NCBI GenBank assembly: GCA_946480085.1 | Contig: CAMLHZ010000001.1 | Span: 558,001-622,000 of the forward strand | Length of the DNA: 64,000 nt | Reading direction: 5' to 3' | Source of the DNA: an uncultured Flavobacteriales bacterium | GTDB lineage: Bacteria > Bacteroidota > Bacteroidia > Flavobacteriales > Crocinitomicaceae | Shown: in pieces, positions 33,200-40,768 of the stretch | How the letters are laid out: the number at the start of each line of letters is the position of its first letter | Position numbering within the stretch: the first letter of the stretch is position 1 | Translations under genes and position numbers: made by a program | Notes under the pieces: model-generated | The model's database searches: none | What the model saw: the letters and a program-made list of their open reading frames with translations, nothing else | Told to the model about the DNA's origin: nothing

Positions 33200-35257
33200 A
33201 TGAATAAATCGAAATATACCGTAACGGCTGCGTTACCTTATGCAAATGGACCTTTGCATCTTGGACACGTGGCTGGCGTTTATCTTCCTGCTGATATTTT
33301 TGTACGTTTTTTACGTTCTAATAATCACGATGTTGCATTCATTTGTGGATCTGATGAACACGGTGCGGCAATTACACTTCGTGCTAAAAAAGAAGGAATT
33401 ACGCCACGCGAAATCGTAGATAAGTACAACAAAATTATTGGTGACTCGTTTAAGAATTTCGATATTTCATTCGATATTTTTCACCGTACTTCTGAGCAAA
33501 TTCACATTGAAACCGCTCAGGATTTCTTCAAAGTACTGGAGAAAAACGGGAAGTTCATAGAACAAACTACAGAACAATATTTCGATGAGGAATTTCAGCA
33601 ATTCCTTGCCGACAGATACATTACAGGGGATTGTCCGAACTGTGGAAACCCAGGTGCTTATGGTGATCAATGTGAGAAGTGTGGAACGGATTTAAGTCCG
33701 ACTGAATTGAAAAACCCCATTTCTACTTTAAGTGGAAAAACACCGGTTTTGAAAAGTACTTCACACTGGTTTTTGCCAATGGATCAGCATGAAGAATGGC
33801 TGCGTCCATGGATCAAAGAAGGAATATTGGATGGAAAACAACAGCACAATCCTAAAGAATGGAGAAATCAGGTGATTGGACAATCCTTGAGTTGGATTGA
33901 TGGAGGTCTTCATCCGCGTGCAATGACGCGCGATTTAGACTGGGGAGTTCCGGTTCCACTTCCAAATGCTGACGGAAAAGTACTTTACGTTTGGTTGGAT
34001 GCACCAATCGGATATATTTCGGCAACCAAGCAATGGGCTCTGGATAACAACAAAGATTGGAAAGATTACTGGTGCAATGAAGAACGTAAATTGGTTCATT
34101 TCATTGGTAAGGACAACATTGTTTTCCATTCTATCATTTTCCCAATTCTATTGAAAGGTCATGGCGGATTTATTCTACCAGACAATGTTCCGGCTTACGA
34201 ATTCCTGAATTTGGAAGGCGATAAATTCTCAACATCTCGCAATTGGGCGGTTTGGTTACACGAATATTTGGAGCGTTATCCGGATAAGATTGATGAGTTG
34301 AAATATACGTTGACATGTATCGCTCCTGAAACAAAGGATGCCGAGTTTACCTGGAAAGAATTTCAAGCGCGTGTAAACAACGAATTGGCTGACATTCTTG
34401 GGAACTTTGTGAACAGAGCCTTGGTTCTTACTCAAAAATATTACGAAGGAAAAGTTCCAGCTTGTGGTGAGTTGACAACAGCAGATCAACAGGTATTGGA
34501 CGAAATGAAAGCCATTCCGCAACGAATTGCAGATTTGGTTTATCAATATAAATTGCGTGATGCACAGGCTGAGGCAATGCTTTTAGCTCGAATTGGAAAC
34601 AAATATTTGGCGGATAATGAACCGTGGAAATTGGTGAAAACTGATCCTGTTCGTGTTGAAACAATTATGCACGTTGCGTTGCAGATCACTGCGAATTTAG
34701 GATTGGTATTGGATCCATTCTTGCCAGCAACTGCAGCGAAATTACGTGAGTTCATGAATATTGAAACACAGCCTTGGTCGGAAAGCGGAAATTTACTAGT
34801 TAAAGCTGGAGATCAGACGAAAGTACCAAGCATTTTGTTCCAGAAGATTGATGATGAGTTTGTTGCCAGAGAAGTAGAATTCTTGCATGCAGCACAACCA
34901 GTTGTTGAAACGGCATTTCCCCCGCAAAAGGAAGAAGCCTCTTTCGACGATTTCACGAAAATGGACATTCGCTTAGGTACCATTGTTGATGCGATTCGTG
35001 TTCCGAAAGCAGACAAATTGCTACAGTTAACTGTGAATACGGGAATTGATACAAGAACAATTGTTTCCGGAATTGCAGAACACTACGCTCCTGAAGAAGT
35101 AATCGGAAAAACAGTTGCTGTGTTGATGAACCTGGCTCCAAGAAAAATTCGTGGTGTTGAATCGCAGGGAATGATCTTAATGGCTGAAAACGAAGAGGGG
35201 AAGCTGAGTTTTATGGTTCCTGAGAAAGGCTTTGAGGCTGGGGGAGAGATTCGCTAG
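33200..35257 (+). CDS. metG: methionyl-tRNA synthetase
   Basis: 685 residues. The HIGH-type motif is in PYANGPLHLGH, the zinc knuckle is CPNCGNP...CEKCG (about 152-168), and the KMSKS loop is KFSTSRN (~346). The C-terminal ~110 residues are the extra tRNA-binding (EMAP/Trbp111) domain (FTKMDIRLGTIVDAIRVPKADKL). It charges tRNA-Met. No leader or T-box is present; the -7 box is immediately upstream. Confidence 0.96.
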   Translation: MNKSKYTVTAALPYANGPLHLGHVAGVYLPADIFVRFLRSNNHDVAFICGSDEHGAAITLRAKKEGITPREIVDKYNKIIGDSFKNFDISFDIFHRTSEQIHIETAQDFFKVLEKNGKFIEQTTEQYFDEEFQQFLADRYITGDCPNCGNPGAYGDQCEKCGTDLSPTELKNPISTLSGKTPVLKSTSHWFLPMDQHEEWLRPWIKEGILDGKQQHNPKEWRNQVIGQSLSWIDGGLHPRAMTRDLDWGVPVPLPNADGKVLYVWLDAPIGYISATKQWALDNNKDWKDYWCNEERKLVHFIGKDNIVFHSIIFPILLKGHGGFILPDNVPAYEFLNLEGDKFSTSRNWAVWLHEYLERYPDKIDELKYTLTCIAPETKDAEFTWKEFQARVNNELADILGNFVNRALVLTQKYYEGKVPACGELTTADQQVLDEMKAIPQRIADLVYQYKLRDAQAEAMLLARIGNKYLADNEPWKLVKTDPVRVETIMHVALQITANLGLVLDPFLPATAAKLREFMNIETQPWSESGNLLVKAGDQTKVPSILFQKIDDEFVAREVEFLHAAQPVVETAFPPQKEEASFDDFTKMDIRLGTIVDAIRVPKADKLLQLTVNTGIDTRTIVSGIAEHYAPEEVIGKTVAVLMNLAPRKIRGVESQGMILMAENEEGKLSFMVPEKGFEAGGEIR

Positions 35258-35259
35258 CT

Positions 35260-35837
35260 AAATCTCCCGCGAAGTGCGCGAAGAACGCCAAGAAATTGTT
35301 CAAGGTATCTAAATGCTTTTGTCTTTTATAGAAAATAAGCAAATTTTTATTGAAATACAACAGTGTAACGACTTGATTTTCTGAAAACTTAGATTGAAAT
35401 TTAAGTATGACAGAAAATGAAATTGGACAAGTGATTCGTAACGCTATTTATGAAGTTTATTTCGAACTTGGTCCGGGATTACTAGAATCTTCGTATGAAT
35501 TTGCCTTGAAATTGGAACTTGAATCACTAGGTTTGAATGTTAAATCACAAGTAGAGCTTCCATTGATCTATAAAGGGAAAATAATAGATAAATCTTACCG
35601 ACTCGATTTACTAGTTGAAGACAAGATTATTATTGAGATAAAATCAGTTGAGGAACTCACCAAAGTTCACCATAAACAGTTAATTGGCTACTTAAAACTC
35701 TCCAACTTAAAATTGGGAATGCTGGTTAACTTCAATACGGACTATTTAAATGCTAATATTTTCCGAAAGGTAAATAACCTATAAAGTTGTAGTCTCAAAT
35801 AATGCTTTGCGACCTTAGCGCACTTCGCGGGAGATTT
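35260..35837. repeat. inverted repeats around the GxxExxY gene
   Basis: AAATCTCCCGCGAAGTGCGC occurs at 35260-35279 and in reverse complement at 35818-35837, a 20-bp perfect match; similarity continues with mismatches for roughly 15 bases inwards. The unit is 578 bp and holds only the gene at 35407-35784. The left end starts 2 bases after the metG stop, the right end 7 bases before the desaturase stop. It looks like a small transferred unit. Confidence 0.75.
35407..35784 (+). CDS. GxxExxY protein
   Basis: 125 residues. The family motif is GPGLLESSYEFAL (~26-38). RLDLLVEDKIIIEIKS (~67-82) has the D...ExK arrangement of PDDEXK nucleases, to which the family (PF13366) is related. Function unproven. 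It is the only gene between 20-bp perfect inverted repeats and sits between two unrelated core genes. Its promoter is not clear. Proteins of this family are scattered across bacteria in multiple copies, consistent with transfer (general knowledge). Confidence 0.88.
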   Translation: MTENEIGQVIRNAIYEVYFELGPGLLESSYEFALKLELESLGLNVKSQVELPLIYKGKIIDKSYRLDLLVEDKIIIEIKSVEELTKVHHKQLIGYLKLSNLKLGMLVNFNTDYLNANIFRKVNNL

Positions 35838-35844
35838 TAAAAAA

Positions 35845-36963
35845 TTAAGCTCTTGCCTGTCTTGCCTGAACTGGCTCTGGTTTACCCAAATCATATAAGA
35901 AAGAGAAATGTGAAGCTACCGCTCCAGCAAATGTCTTGCTTTCTAAATATGGAACTCCAAATTCTTCCGCTGTCTCTTTTACAATTTCTGCAATGTGCGG
36001 ATAGTGAACGTGTGAAATGTATGGGAATAAATGATGTTCAACCTGGAAGTTCAATCCACCTACATACCAGGAAATCCATTTGCTTTTACGTGCGAAGTTA
36101 GCCGTAGTTTGCAATTGATGCATTGCCCAATCGTTCTCAATAACTCCTTCTGTGTTTGGAAGCGGGTGACTAGTTCCTTGAACCGTATGAGCCAACTGGA
36201 AAACCAAGGCTAGAATGAATCCAGCAATTCCCTGCATCAACAAAAATCCTCCAACGGTTACACCAACTGGAAGTCCGACAATTGCGATTGGTAAGTAAAG
36301 CGCAACAAAGAAGTAGACAATTTTCACTGCAAAAATCAAAAGCAACTTATTGGTATGGCTTCTTTTATCCTCACAGAAATTTTGGTGACGACGGTATTGA
36401 ATGAACTGAACAAAATCTTTCAATGTTACCCAGTAAAGTGTCAAAATAGAGTAGAAGAATACAACGTAAATAAATTGAAAACGATGATATGGTTTACGCT
36501 CAGAGTGGGGGCAAAAACGCATCATTAGTTTATCATCGATATCTTCATCCATTTCCGCAATATTCGTGTACGTGTGATGAAGAACATTGTGTTGCATTTT
36601 CCAATTACAAACCGATCCGCCCAATAAATTCAGCGTGTGACCCATTAAGTAATTGACGGTTTTGTTTTTTGAAAATGAACCATGGTTAGCATCGTGCATT
36701 ACACTCATTCCAATTCCGGCTAGTGCAAATCCCATCAAGGCCCAAAGGCTAAGTTGAGCAAGGTTTGATAGCTGAACAGTTTGCATTACTACAAACGGAG
36801 CGAGATAAACAGTAAGTAAAATTGCAGCTTTAATATATAGTTTTGCGTTTCCTTGTTTTTTTATCTGACGATCTGTAAAGTAGGCATCAACGCGTTTTTT
36901 TAGTGTCGGGAAGAAATGCTCAACGTCTTTTTTCTTCCACTTCACTGAACCAATATGACTCAT
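35845..36963 (-). CDS. membrane fatty acid desaturase
   Basis: 372 residues. All three His boxes are intact: HDANH (His90, His94), HNVLHH (His125-130) and QVEHH near 307. At least four hydrophobic spans flank them (~42-62, 70-90, 165-180, 210-250). The enzyme inserts a double bond into acyl chains in the inner membrane with di-iron. No cytochrome b5 domain is fused, unlike many front-end desaturases; the QxxHH box is typical of that class. Ends Ala-Arg-Gln-Ala-Arg-Ala. Confidence 0.92.
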   Translation of the reverse strand: MSHIGSVKWKKKDVEHFFPTLKKRVDAYFTDRQIKKQGNAKLYIKAAILLTVYLAPFVVMQTVQLSNLAQLSLWALMGFALAGIGMSVMHDANHGSFSKNKTVNYLMGHTLNLLGGSVCNWKMQHNVLHHTYTNIAEMDEDIDDKLMMRFCPHSERKPYHRFQFIYVVFFYSILTLYWVTLKDFVQFIQYRRHQNFCEDKRSHTNKLLLIFAVKIVYFFVALYLPIAIVGLPVGVTVGGFLLMQGIAGFILALVFQLAHTVQGTSHPLPNTEGVIENDWAMHQLQTTANFARKSKWISWYVGGLNFQVEHHLFPYISHVHYPHIAEIVKETAEEFGVPYLESKTFAGAVASHFSFLYDLGKPEPVQARQARA

Positions 36964-37186
36964 TGTAATGTGTTATGTGGCGCAAGATACAGATAAAATC
37001 TGGGTTTATCGGTAAACGGTAACCATAATCTGTTCAGTGACTTGAAAACCCAACACGGCAATTGGATGATTGATCTTCATAATTACCATGGTGAGTATTT
37101 GACTTATCAAGTAATATTTCCGGGAGTTCAGAATCAGAATTGTAACTATTTTGGCAGTCTGAACTATAAGAATCAAAATTCTCTTG

Positions 37187-37729
37187 ATGCGACTTCTACT
37201 TTTCATGTTTCTGCTGCCATTTTCTGTATTTGGTCAGAAAGAACTTAAAATTCATTCCAACAAAATCGAGCGTTTTTTTAAAGAGGTAGAACGAATTGAA
37301 TTGGTTGAGATAAAACAATCTTGCGATACAAACTACTGGAGTTCTGATCAGGGAAATCCAAATACGATTACTGATACGTTCTTTACAGCTGAGTTCAAAA
37401 GTCTCCTAATCAAAGACAGCATTGATCTCAGTCGAATTCAAAAGCGGGTGAGTTTGAATGGAAACGAAATCGATTCATTGAAATCTATTTTCACTTACAG
37501 GAACGATGAGATTTTTGGAGGTCGATCGATGTGCTATTCTCCAAGAAATGGGATTTTCTTTTATGATAAGAATGGCAAGTTGCTAGCATATTACGAATTC
37601 TGTTTTGAGTGTAACAACTTTGTTCGATACCATATTCCATGGAATGACTATTTATCGCTGCAGCAACGAAATCGAATAATGGATTTCTTCAAGGAACATG
37701 GGATACGGACACATTATCGGGATTGTTGA
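37187..37729 (+). CDS. secreted hypothetical protein
   Basis: 180 residues from the ATG at 37187; a TTG codon just before it is also in frame. Signal peptide (MRLLLFMFLLPFSVFG). The mature part has several Cys (four in all, one pair CFEC) and a charged, Lys/Asp-rich composition, with ETHYRDC at the end. I do not recognise it. It is flanked by ~220 bp and ~170 bp of non-coding DNA and appears to stand alone. Confidence 0.6.
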   Translation: MRLLLFMFLLPFSVFGQKELKIHSNKIERFFKEVERIELVEIKQSCDTNYWSSDQGNPNTITDTFFTAEFKSLLIKDSIDLSRIQKRVSLNGNEIDSLKSIFTYRNDEIFGGRSMCYSPRNGIFFYDKNGKLLAYYEFCFECNNFVRYHIPWNDYLSLQQRNRIMDFFKEHGIRTHYRDC

Positions 37730-37778
37730 GAATTTCTGGTTTTTACTACAACTGAATTTTGAAGCCAGCATTTCCGGG

Positions 37779-37883
37779 ATGAGTAAGTGAATTTACTTAC
37801 TCGTATATATACTTATTCATGAATTTCTGAATTCCCCGATTTTCAAATCGAGTAACCTAATTTAGTTACTCGTAAATTAGGTT
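37779..37883. repeat. two related hairpin units
   Basis: Unit 1 (about 37779-37815) has GAGTAAGTGAATTTACTTACTC, stem GAGTAAG/CTTACTC. Unit 2 (about 37845-37883) has GAGTAACCTAATTTAGTTACTC, stem GAGTAAC/GTTACTC; its inner TAACCTAATTTA can also pair with TAAATTAGGTTA further on. The repeats lie between two converging genes and could serve as a two-way terminator, but no T-tract is clear. Confidence 0.4.
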
Positions 37884-37901
37884 ATAACTAAACAATTAAA
37901 T

Positions 37902-38384
37902 TCAGTGAGTTGCCTCCAAAATCTCCCGCCATTTTTCACCCTCAGAATATTCCTTGATCAACGCATTCCGTTCCTCTAAAAATCGTTTCAAATAGTTCGT
38001 CAACACCAATGAATTAAATACCTTACCTAAAACTCCCAAGGGCGATTCAAACTTGAAAACATCAGTCATGATTGTCTTTCCGTTGTTTTCTTCAAAGTAA
38101 TGGTCATGATAAATCGACTTAAACGCTCCTTCCAACATTTCATCCCGAAAATGGTTTGGACGTTCGTAAGCTGTGATTTTTGAGGTCAGTGTTTGGCGAA
38201 TCCAAAAATGAGTAGTCTGCCAGGTCACCGTTTCATTCAGTTTTATCAAACCAGAAGTACAACCGGCAATGGCTTCTTCCTTGGTTTTTCCAGTGCTCAG
38301 TTTGTGCAAATCAATACTCGTCGACAGATCGAATACACGGTCTACAGGAGCTTCAATTTCTGTTATCAGTTTTATAGTTGGCAT
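37902..38384 (-). CDS. SRPBCC-family protein
   Basis: 160 residues. The START-like opening IKLITEIEAPVDRVFDLSTSIDLH and the terminal helix VFNSLVLTNYLKRFLEERNALIKEY match ligand-binding SRPBCC proteins of the type often annotated as cell division inhibitors (an unproven label). It begins exactly one base after the stop of a 50-aa membrane peptide gene and closes a six-gene run. A hydrophobic small molecule as ligand is likely from the fold. Confidence 0.85.
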   Translation of the reverse strand: MPTIKLITEIEAPVDRVFDLSTSIDLHKLSTGKTKEEAIAGCTSGLIKLNETVTWQTTHFWIRQTLTSKITAYERPNHFRDEMLEGAFKSIYHDHYFEENNGKTIMTDVFKFESPLGVLGKVFNSLVLTNYLKRFLEERNALIKEYSEGEKWREILEATH

Positions 38385-38537
38385 CTATTCAATTTCGTCT
38401 AAGGTGTCGTCATCGGATTCTTGTCTTCGTGCAATGATTACTTGGATAACATTTACGATGAATACAATAATTAGGTATGTTGCAATAAGGGCAAAGACGG
38501 TACAGAATACAACTGTAAATAAGTGATTTCCAATCAT
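38385..38537 (-). CDS. 50-residue single-pass membrane peptide
   Basis: Too short for ordinary gene calling but well supported. Starts ATG at 38537 overlapping the oxygenase stop (ATGA) and ends at 38385, one base before the SRPBCC ATG. The first ~33 residues (FTVVFCTVFALIATYLIIVF) are strongly hydrophobic and the last 14 (RRQESDDDTLDEIE) are highly charged and acidic. Position and tight coupling make a real gene likely; function unknown. Confidence 0.7.
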   Translation of the reverse strand: MIGNHLFTVVFCTVFALIATYLIIVFIVNVIQVIIARRQESDDDTLDEIE

Positions 38538-39772
38538 AGGTCTTTAGTCTGTTGGGTTCCTTCCAAATACAATCGCGCCACTTTCATCTGCTGCGTTCTT
38601 CTGCTGTTTACTCCCTTTTCAAAAGCTCTTTTTGAAGTGTTATAGTACCATTCTTGAATTTTCGTAATATTCTTGAGTAGTGCTGGATAGATGGTCCAAC
38701 CTTTAAGTGGTAAGCCCATCGCTTTGCATGATTCTGCTCCCAAAAAGAAATAGTTGTAAGCCAAATGCAATTGTACAACTCGTCTTTTTTGCCATTGTTT
38801 CGGTGGAAAATTGGAAGAATAAGGTTCAAGCATTAGTGCTTTTGCCAGTTCTTGTGTGTCTGCATCTGCCGGTGGTTGGGTAATGGTCCACGTGTATAAT
38901 TCACGAATCGCGTCCTCTTCCGTTTCTGGCAATAATTCAGCTGGAATTCCCAGTAAGTGACCGATGTATTTCCATAAATGAAACAATCCGTCTACTTCTT
39001 CGGGTTTTACATTTATTCCCAACGACCGAATTCCATCCAGGAAGACCAAGGAAAATCCAAGATTTGTGGCTACCATGTCCCACTGATTTAATGGTTCTCC
39101 CCATTCTTCGGCTTTCCACTTGTGGTGAGCGTTGCCGAACCAACCTTCACCGTTTAAGATCGAAACCCGTGCATAAGCATGCATCAGACGAATTAAAACA
39201 CATTCCTTGATTCCAAGTTGTGGATTTTCCAATGCGCGTTCACCAACAACTTTTACCCAGAAATCTGTCGTTTCAGTAGTTCGTTTGGCTGCTCCTTTTT
39301 TGAGAGCTCCGGTGAAGATCAACGGTTTGTTAATGGCAGACGATTCGTAACCTCCCATCAGACAATAATTGCGTAGAACCATGAATCCGCGAGTGCCAGA
39401 TCGTCGGCATAATTTCGCGCCCAATTCCACCTTCTCTAAATCCAGCCAACTTGGTTTTTGAACGCTGAATTCTATTAAATCGATTAAAATTTGCGGAAAT
39501 TCCTGGGCACTGAGGTTCTCGAAGTACCTATCTAGTCCCGCATCAATCCACTGCATCGTTTTTGGATATCCGTTTGGAATCATCACTTCCCGAATAACCT
39601 TATCCGCCAATTCGTCGACCTGAAAAAGCCATGGAATCTTTTGTTGAATTTCTTCTTCTTTTGGAAATTTGCCATCAATTTTAAGCGCCAATTTCCGGCC
39701 TCTTCCTTCGTTCCAATATTTTGTGAATCCCGGAGAAGGAAAGTAATAACGTGATGGCGTTTTTGTTGACAT
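38534..39772 (-). CDS. MpaB/rubber-oxygenase-type (DUF2236) protein
   Basis: 412 residues from the ATG at 39772; an in-frame start 21 codons upstream gives a non-homologous-looking tail and would overlap the GNAT gene. The helical DUF2236 pattern is clear (FMVLRNYCLMGGYESSAINKPLIFTGALKKGAA and LIRLMHAYARVSIL, then LVFLDGIRSLGI). The family includes haem oxygenases such as rubber oxygenase and MpaB. The substrate is unknown. It stands within the YjdI-OsmC-GNAT run (1-2 base gaps) and overlaps the next small gene by 4 bases. Confidence 0.82.
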   Translation of the reverse strand: MSTKTPSRYYFPSPGFTKYWNEGRGRKLALKIDGKFPKEEEIQQKIPWLFQVDELADKVIREVMIPNGYPKTMQWIDAGLDRYFENLSAQEFPQILIDLIEFSVQKPSWLDLEKVELGAKLCRRSGTRGFMVLRNYCLMGGYESSAINKPLIFTGALKKGAAKRTTETTDFWVKVVGERALENPQLGIKECVLIRLMHAYARVSILNGEGWFGNAHHKWKAEEWGEPLNQWDMVATNLGFSLVFLDGIRSLGINVKPEEVDGLFHLWKYIGHLLGIPAELLPETEEDAIRELYTWTITQPPADADTQELAKALMLEPYSSNFPPKQWQKRRVVQLHLAYNYFFLGAESCKAMGLPLKGWTIYPALLKNITKIQEWYYNTSKRAFEKGVNSRRTQQMKVARLYLEGTQQTKDL

Positions 39773-39773
39773 C

Positions 39774-40064
39774 TTACTTTTTTTGAAGCAATACGTCGTG
39801 CCAGTCTTTATGGCGATCAAATTGTGCTTTGGCAAACGGACAAAGCGGAATGACTTTCAGGTTGTTTTCTCTTGCATATGCCAAAGCTGCTTCAATCATT
39901 TTTTGTCCAACACCTTGTCCGGCAAAATCCTGATTGACTTCCGTGTGGTCAATAATAAAACGATTTTCGCCCGCCCATGAATAAGTCATTCTTCCAGCTT
40001 CTTTGCCGTCTGACATGACTCTGAAAAATCCTTTATGTTCGTTGTTGACTTGTTCTAATTCCAT
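39774..40064 (-). CDS. GNAT-fold N-acetyltransferase, YjdJ-like
   Basis: 96 residues, the short GNAT form. The acetyl-CoA loop Q/R-x-x-G-x-G/A appears as VNQDFAGQGVGQKMIEAAL, and FIIDHTEV with KVIPLCPFAKAQFDRH completes the pattern of the YjdJ family. Genes of this type often stand next to a YjdI protein, as here. The acetyl target is not known. Confidence 0.85.
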   Translation of the reverse strand: MELEQVNNEHKGFFRVMSDGKEAGRMTYSWAGENRFIIDHTEVNQDFAGQGVGQKMIEAALAYARENNLKVIPLCPFAKAQFDRHKDWHDVLLQKK

Positions 40065-40066
40065 GC

Positions 40067-40462
40067 TTATATCAATGTGGTTTGTACTTCAATAGTGTGC
40101 GTTAATATTTTATGTACCGGACATTTATTGGCAATTACCAGTGAACGTTGCTTTTGATCTTCTGTGATATTTCCTTCAATCGTTATTTCTCGAGTAAATC
40201 CGGTAGTTTCCTCTTTTATTTCGCGTTCCATCGTAACTTCAACGTGAATCTTTTCGACATCCCAATCCTTTCTGTCGATGTACATTCTCAGCGTAGCGCA
40301 AGTACATGCAACAAGAGAAGAAGCCAACAGTTCGAAAGGATTCATTCCCTTTTCTTCGCCTCCATTCCAAATGGGTTCGTCACTGACAATTGTATTTGAT
40401 CCAGCTTTTATTTCAGTAAAATAATGCTTCCTACCAATGGTGCCCTTTGCTGTTGTAGACAT
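40067..40462 (-). CDS. OsmC-family protein
   Basis: 131 residues from ATG at 40462, which leaves a 1-base gap to the YjdI gene; an ATG 4 codons upstream would overlap it by 11 bases. Contains PFELLASSLVACTCATLRMYIDRKDWDVEKIHVEV, with the Cys pattern (CTC) and the later CPVHKIL that forms the second Cys of OsmC/Ohr active sites. Such proteins reduce organic hydroperoxides. It lies in the six-gene run after a ferredoxin-like protein, fitting an oxidative stress or redox role. Confidence 0.88.
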   Translation of the reverse strand: MSTTAKGTIGRKHYFTEIKAGSNTIVSDEPIWNGGEEKGMNPFELLASSLVACTCATLRMYIDRKDWDVEKIHVEVTMEREIKEETTGFTREITIEGNITEDQKQRSLVIANKCPVHKILTHTIEVQTTLI

Positions 40463-40463
40463 A

Positions 40464-40679
40464 TTATTTGGCATTCATTCTATAGGATAGTGCCCCAGAT
40501 GGACACTTATCGATTTGACTGATTAATTCAGCTGTTGTTGCATTTTCAGCAGTAATCCACGGTTTTTCTTTTGGCTTGTAGACATTGGGAAGTGTGCGTG
40601 CACAAATTCCAGCATGAATACATTTTGTTGGTGTCCAGACAATTGTGAGTTCACCGTTGGTATACGTTTTTGATTCCAT
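40464..40679 (-). CDS. YjdI-like 4Fe-4S mono-cluster protein
   Basis: 71 residues. Cys at positions ~20 and ~26 (TKCIHAGICARTLP) and Cys59 (DKCPSGAL) fit the mono-cluster ligand pattern of the Fer4_19 family. It likely carries electrons or senses redox state. It starts the six-gene run; a TAACTTTA box (minus strand, 40702-40709) sits just upstream. Confidence 0.85.
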   Translation of the reverse strand: MESKTYTNGELTIVWTPTKCIHAGICARTLPNVYKPKEKPWITAENATTAELISQIDKCPSGALSYRMNAK

Positions 40680-40701
40680 ACTAATGCATCTTGATGAATA
40701 T

Positions 40702-40709
40702 TAAAGTTA
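40702..40709 (-). promoter_or_regulatory. probable -7 box of the yjdI-like operon
   Basis: Reads TAACTTTA on the minus strand, 7 of 8 to TAnnTTTG, 22 bases before the ATG at 40679. Confidence 0.4.
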
Positions 40710-40768
40710 GCTAAAAGAAGTATAGCTTTTCATTCGAAAGCGTTTGATTTTATTAACTTCGAGAATTG

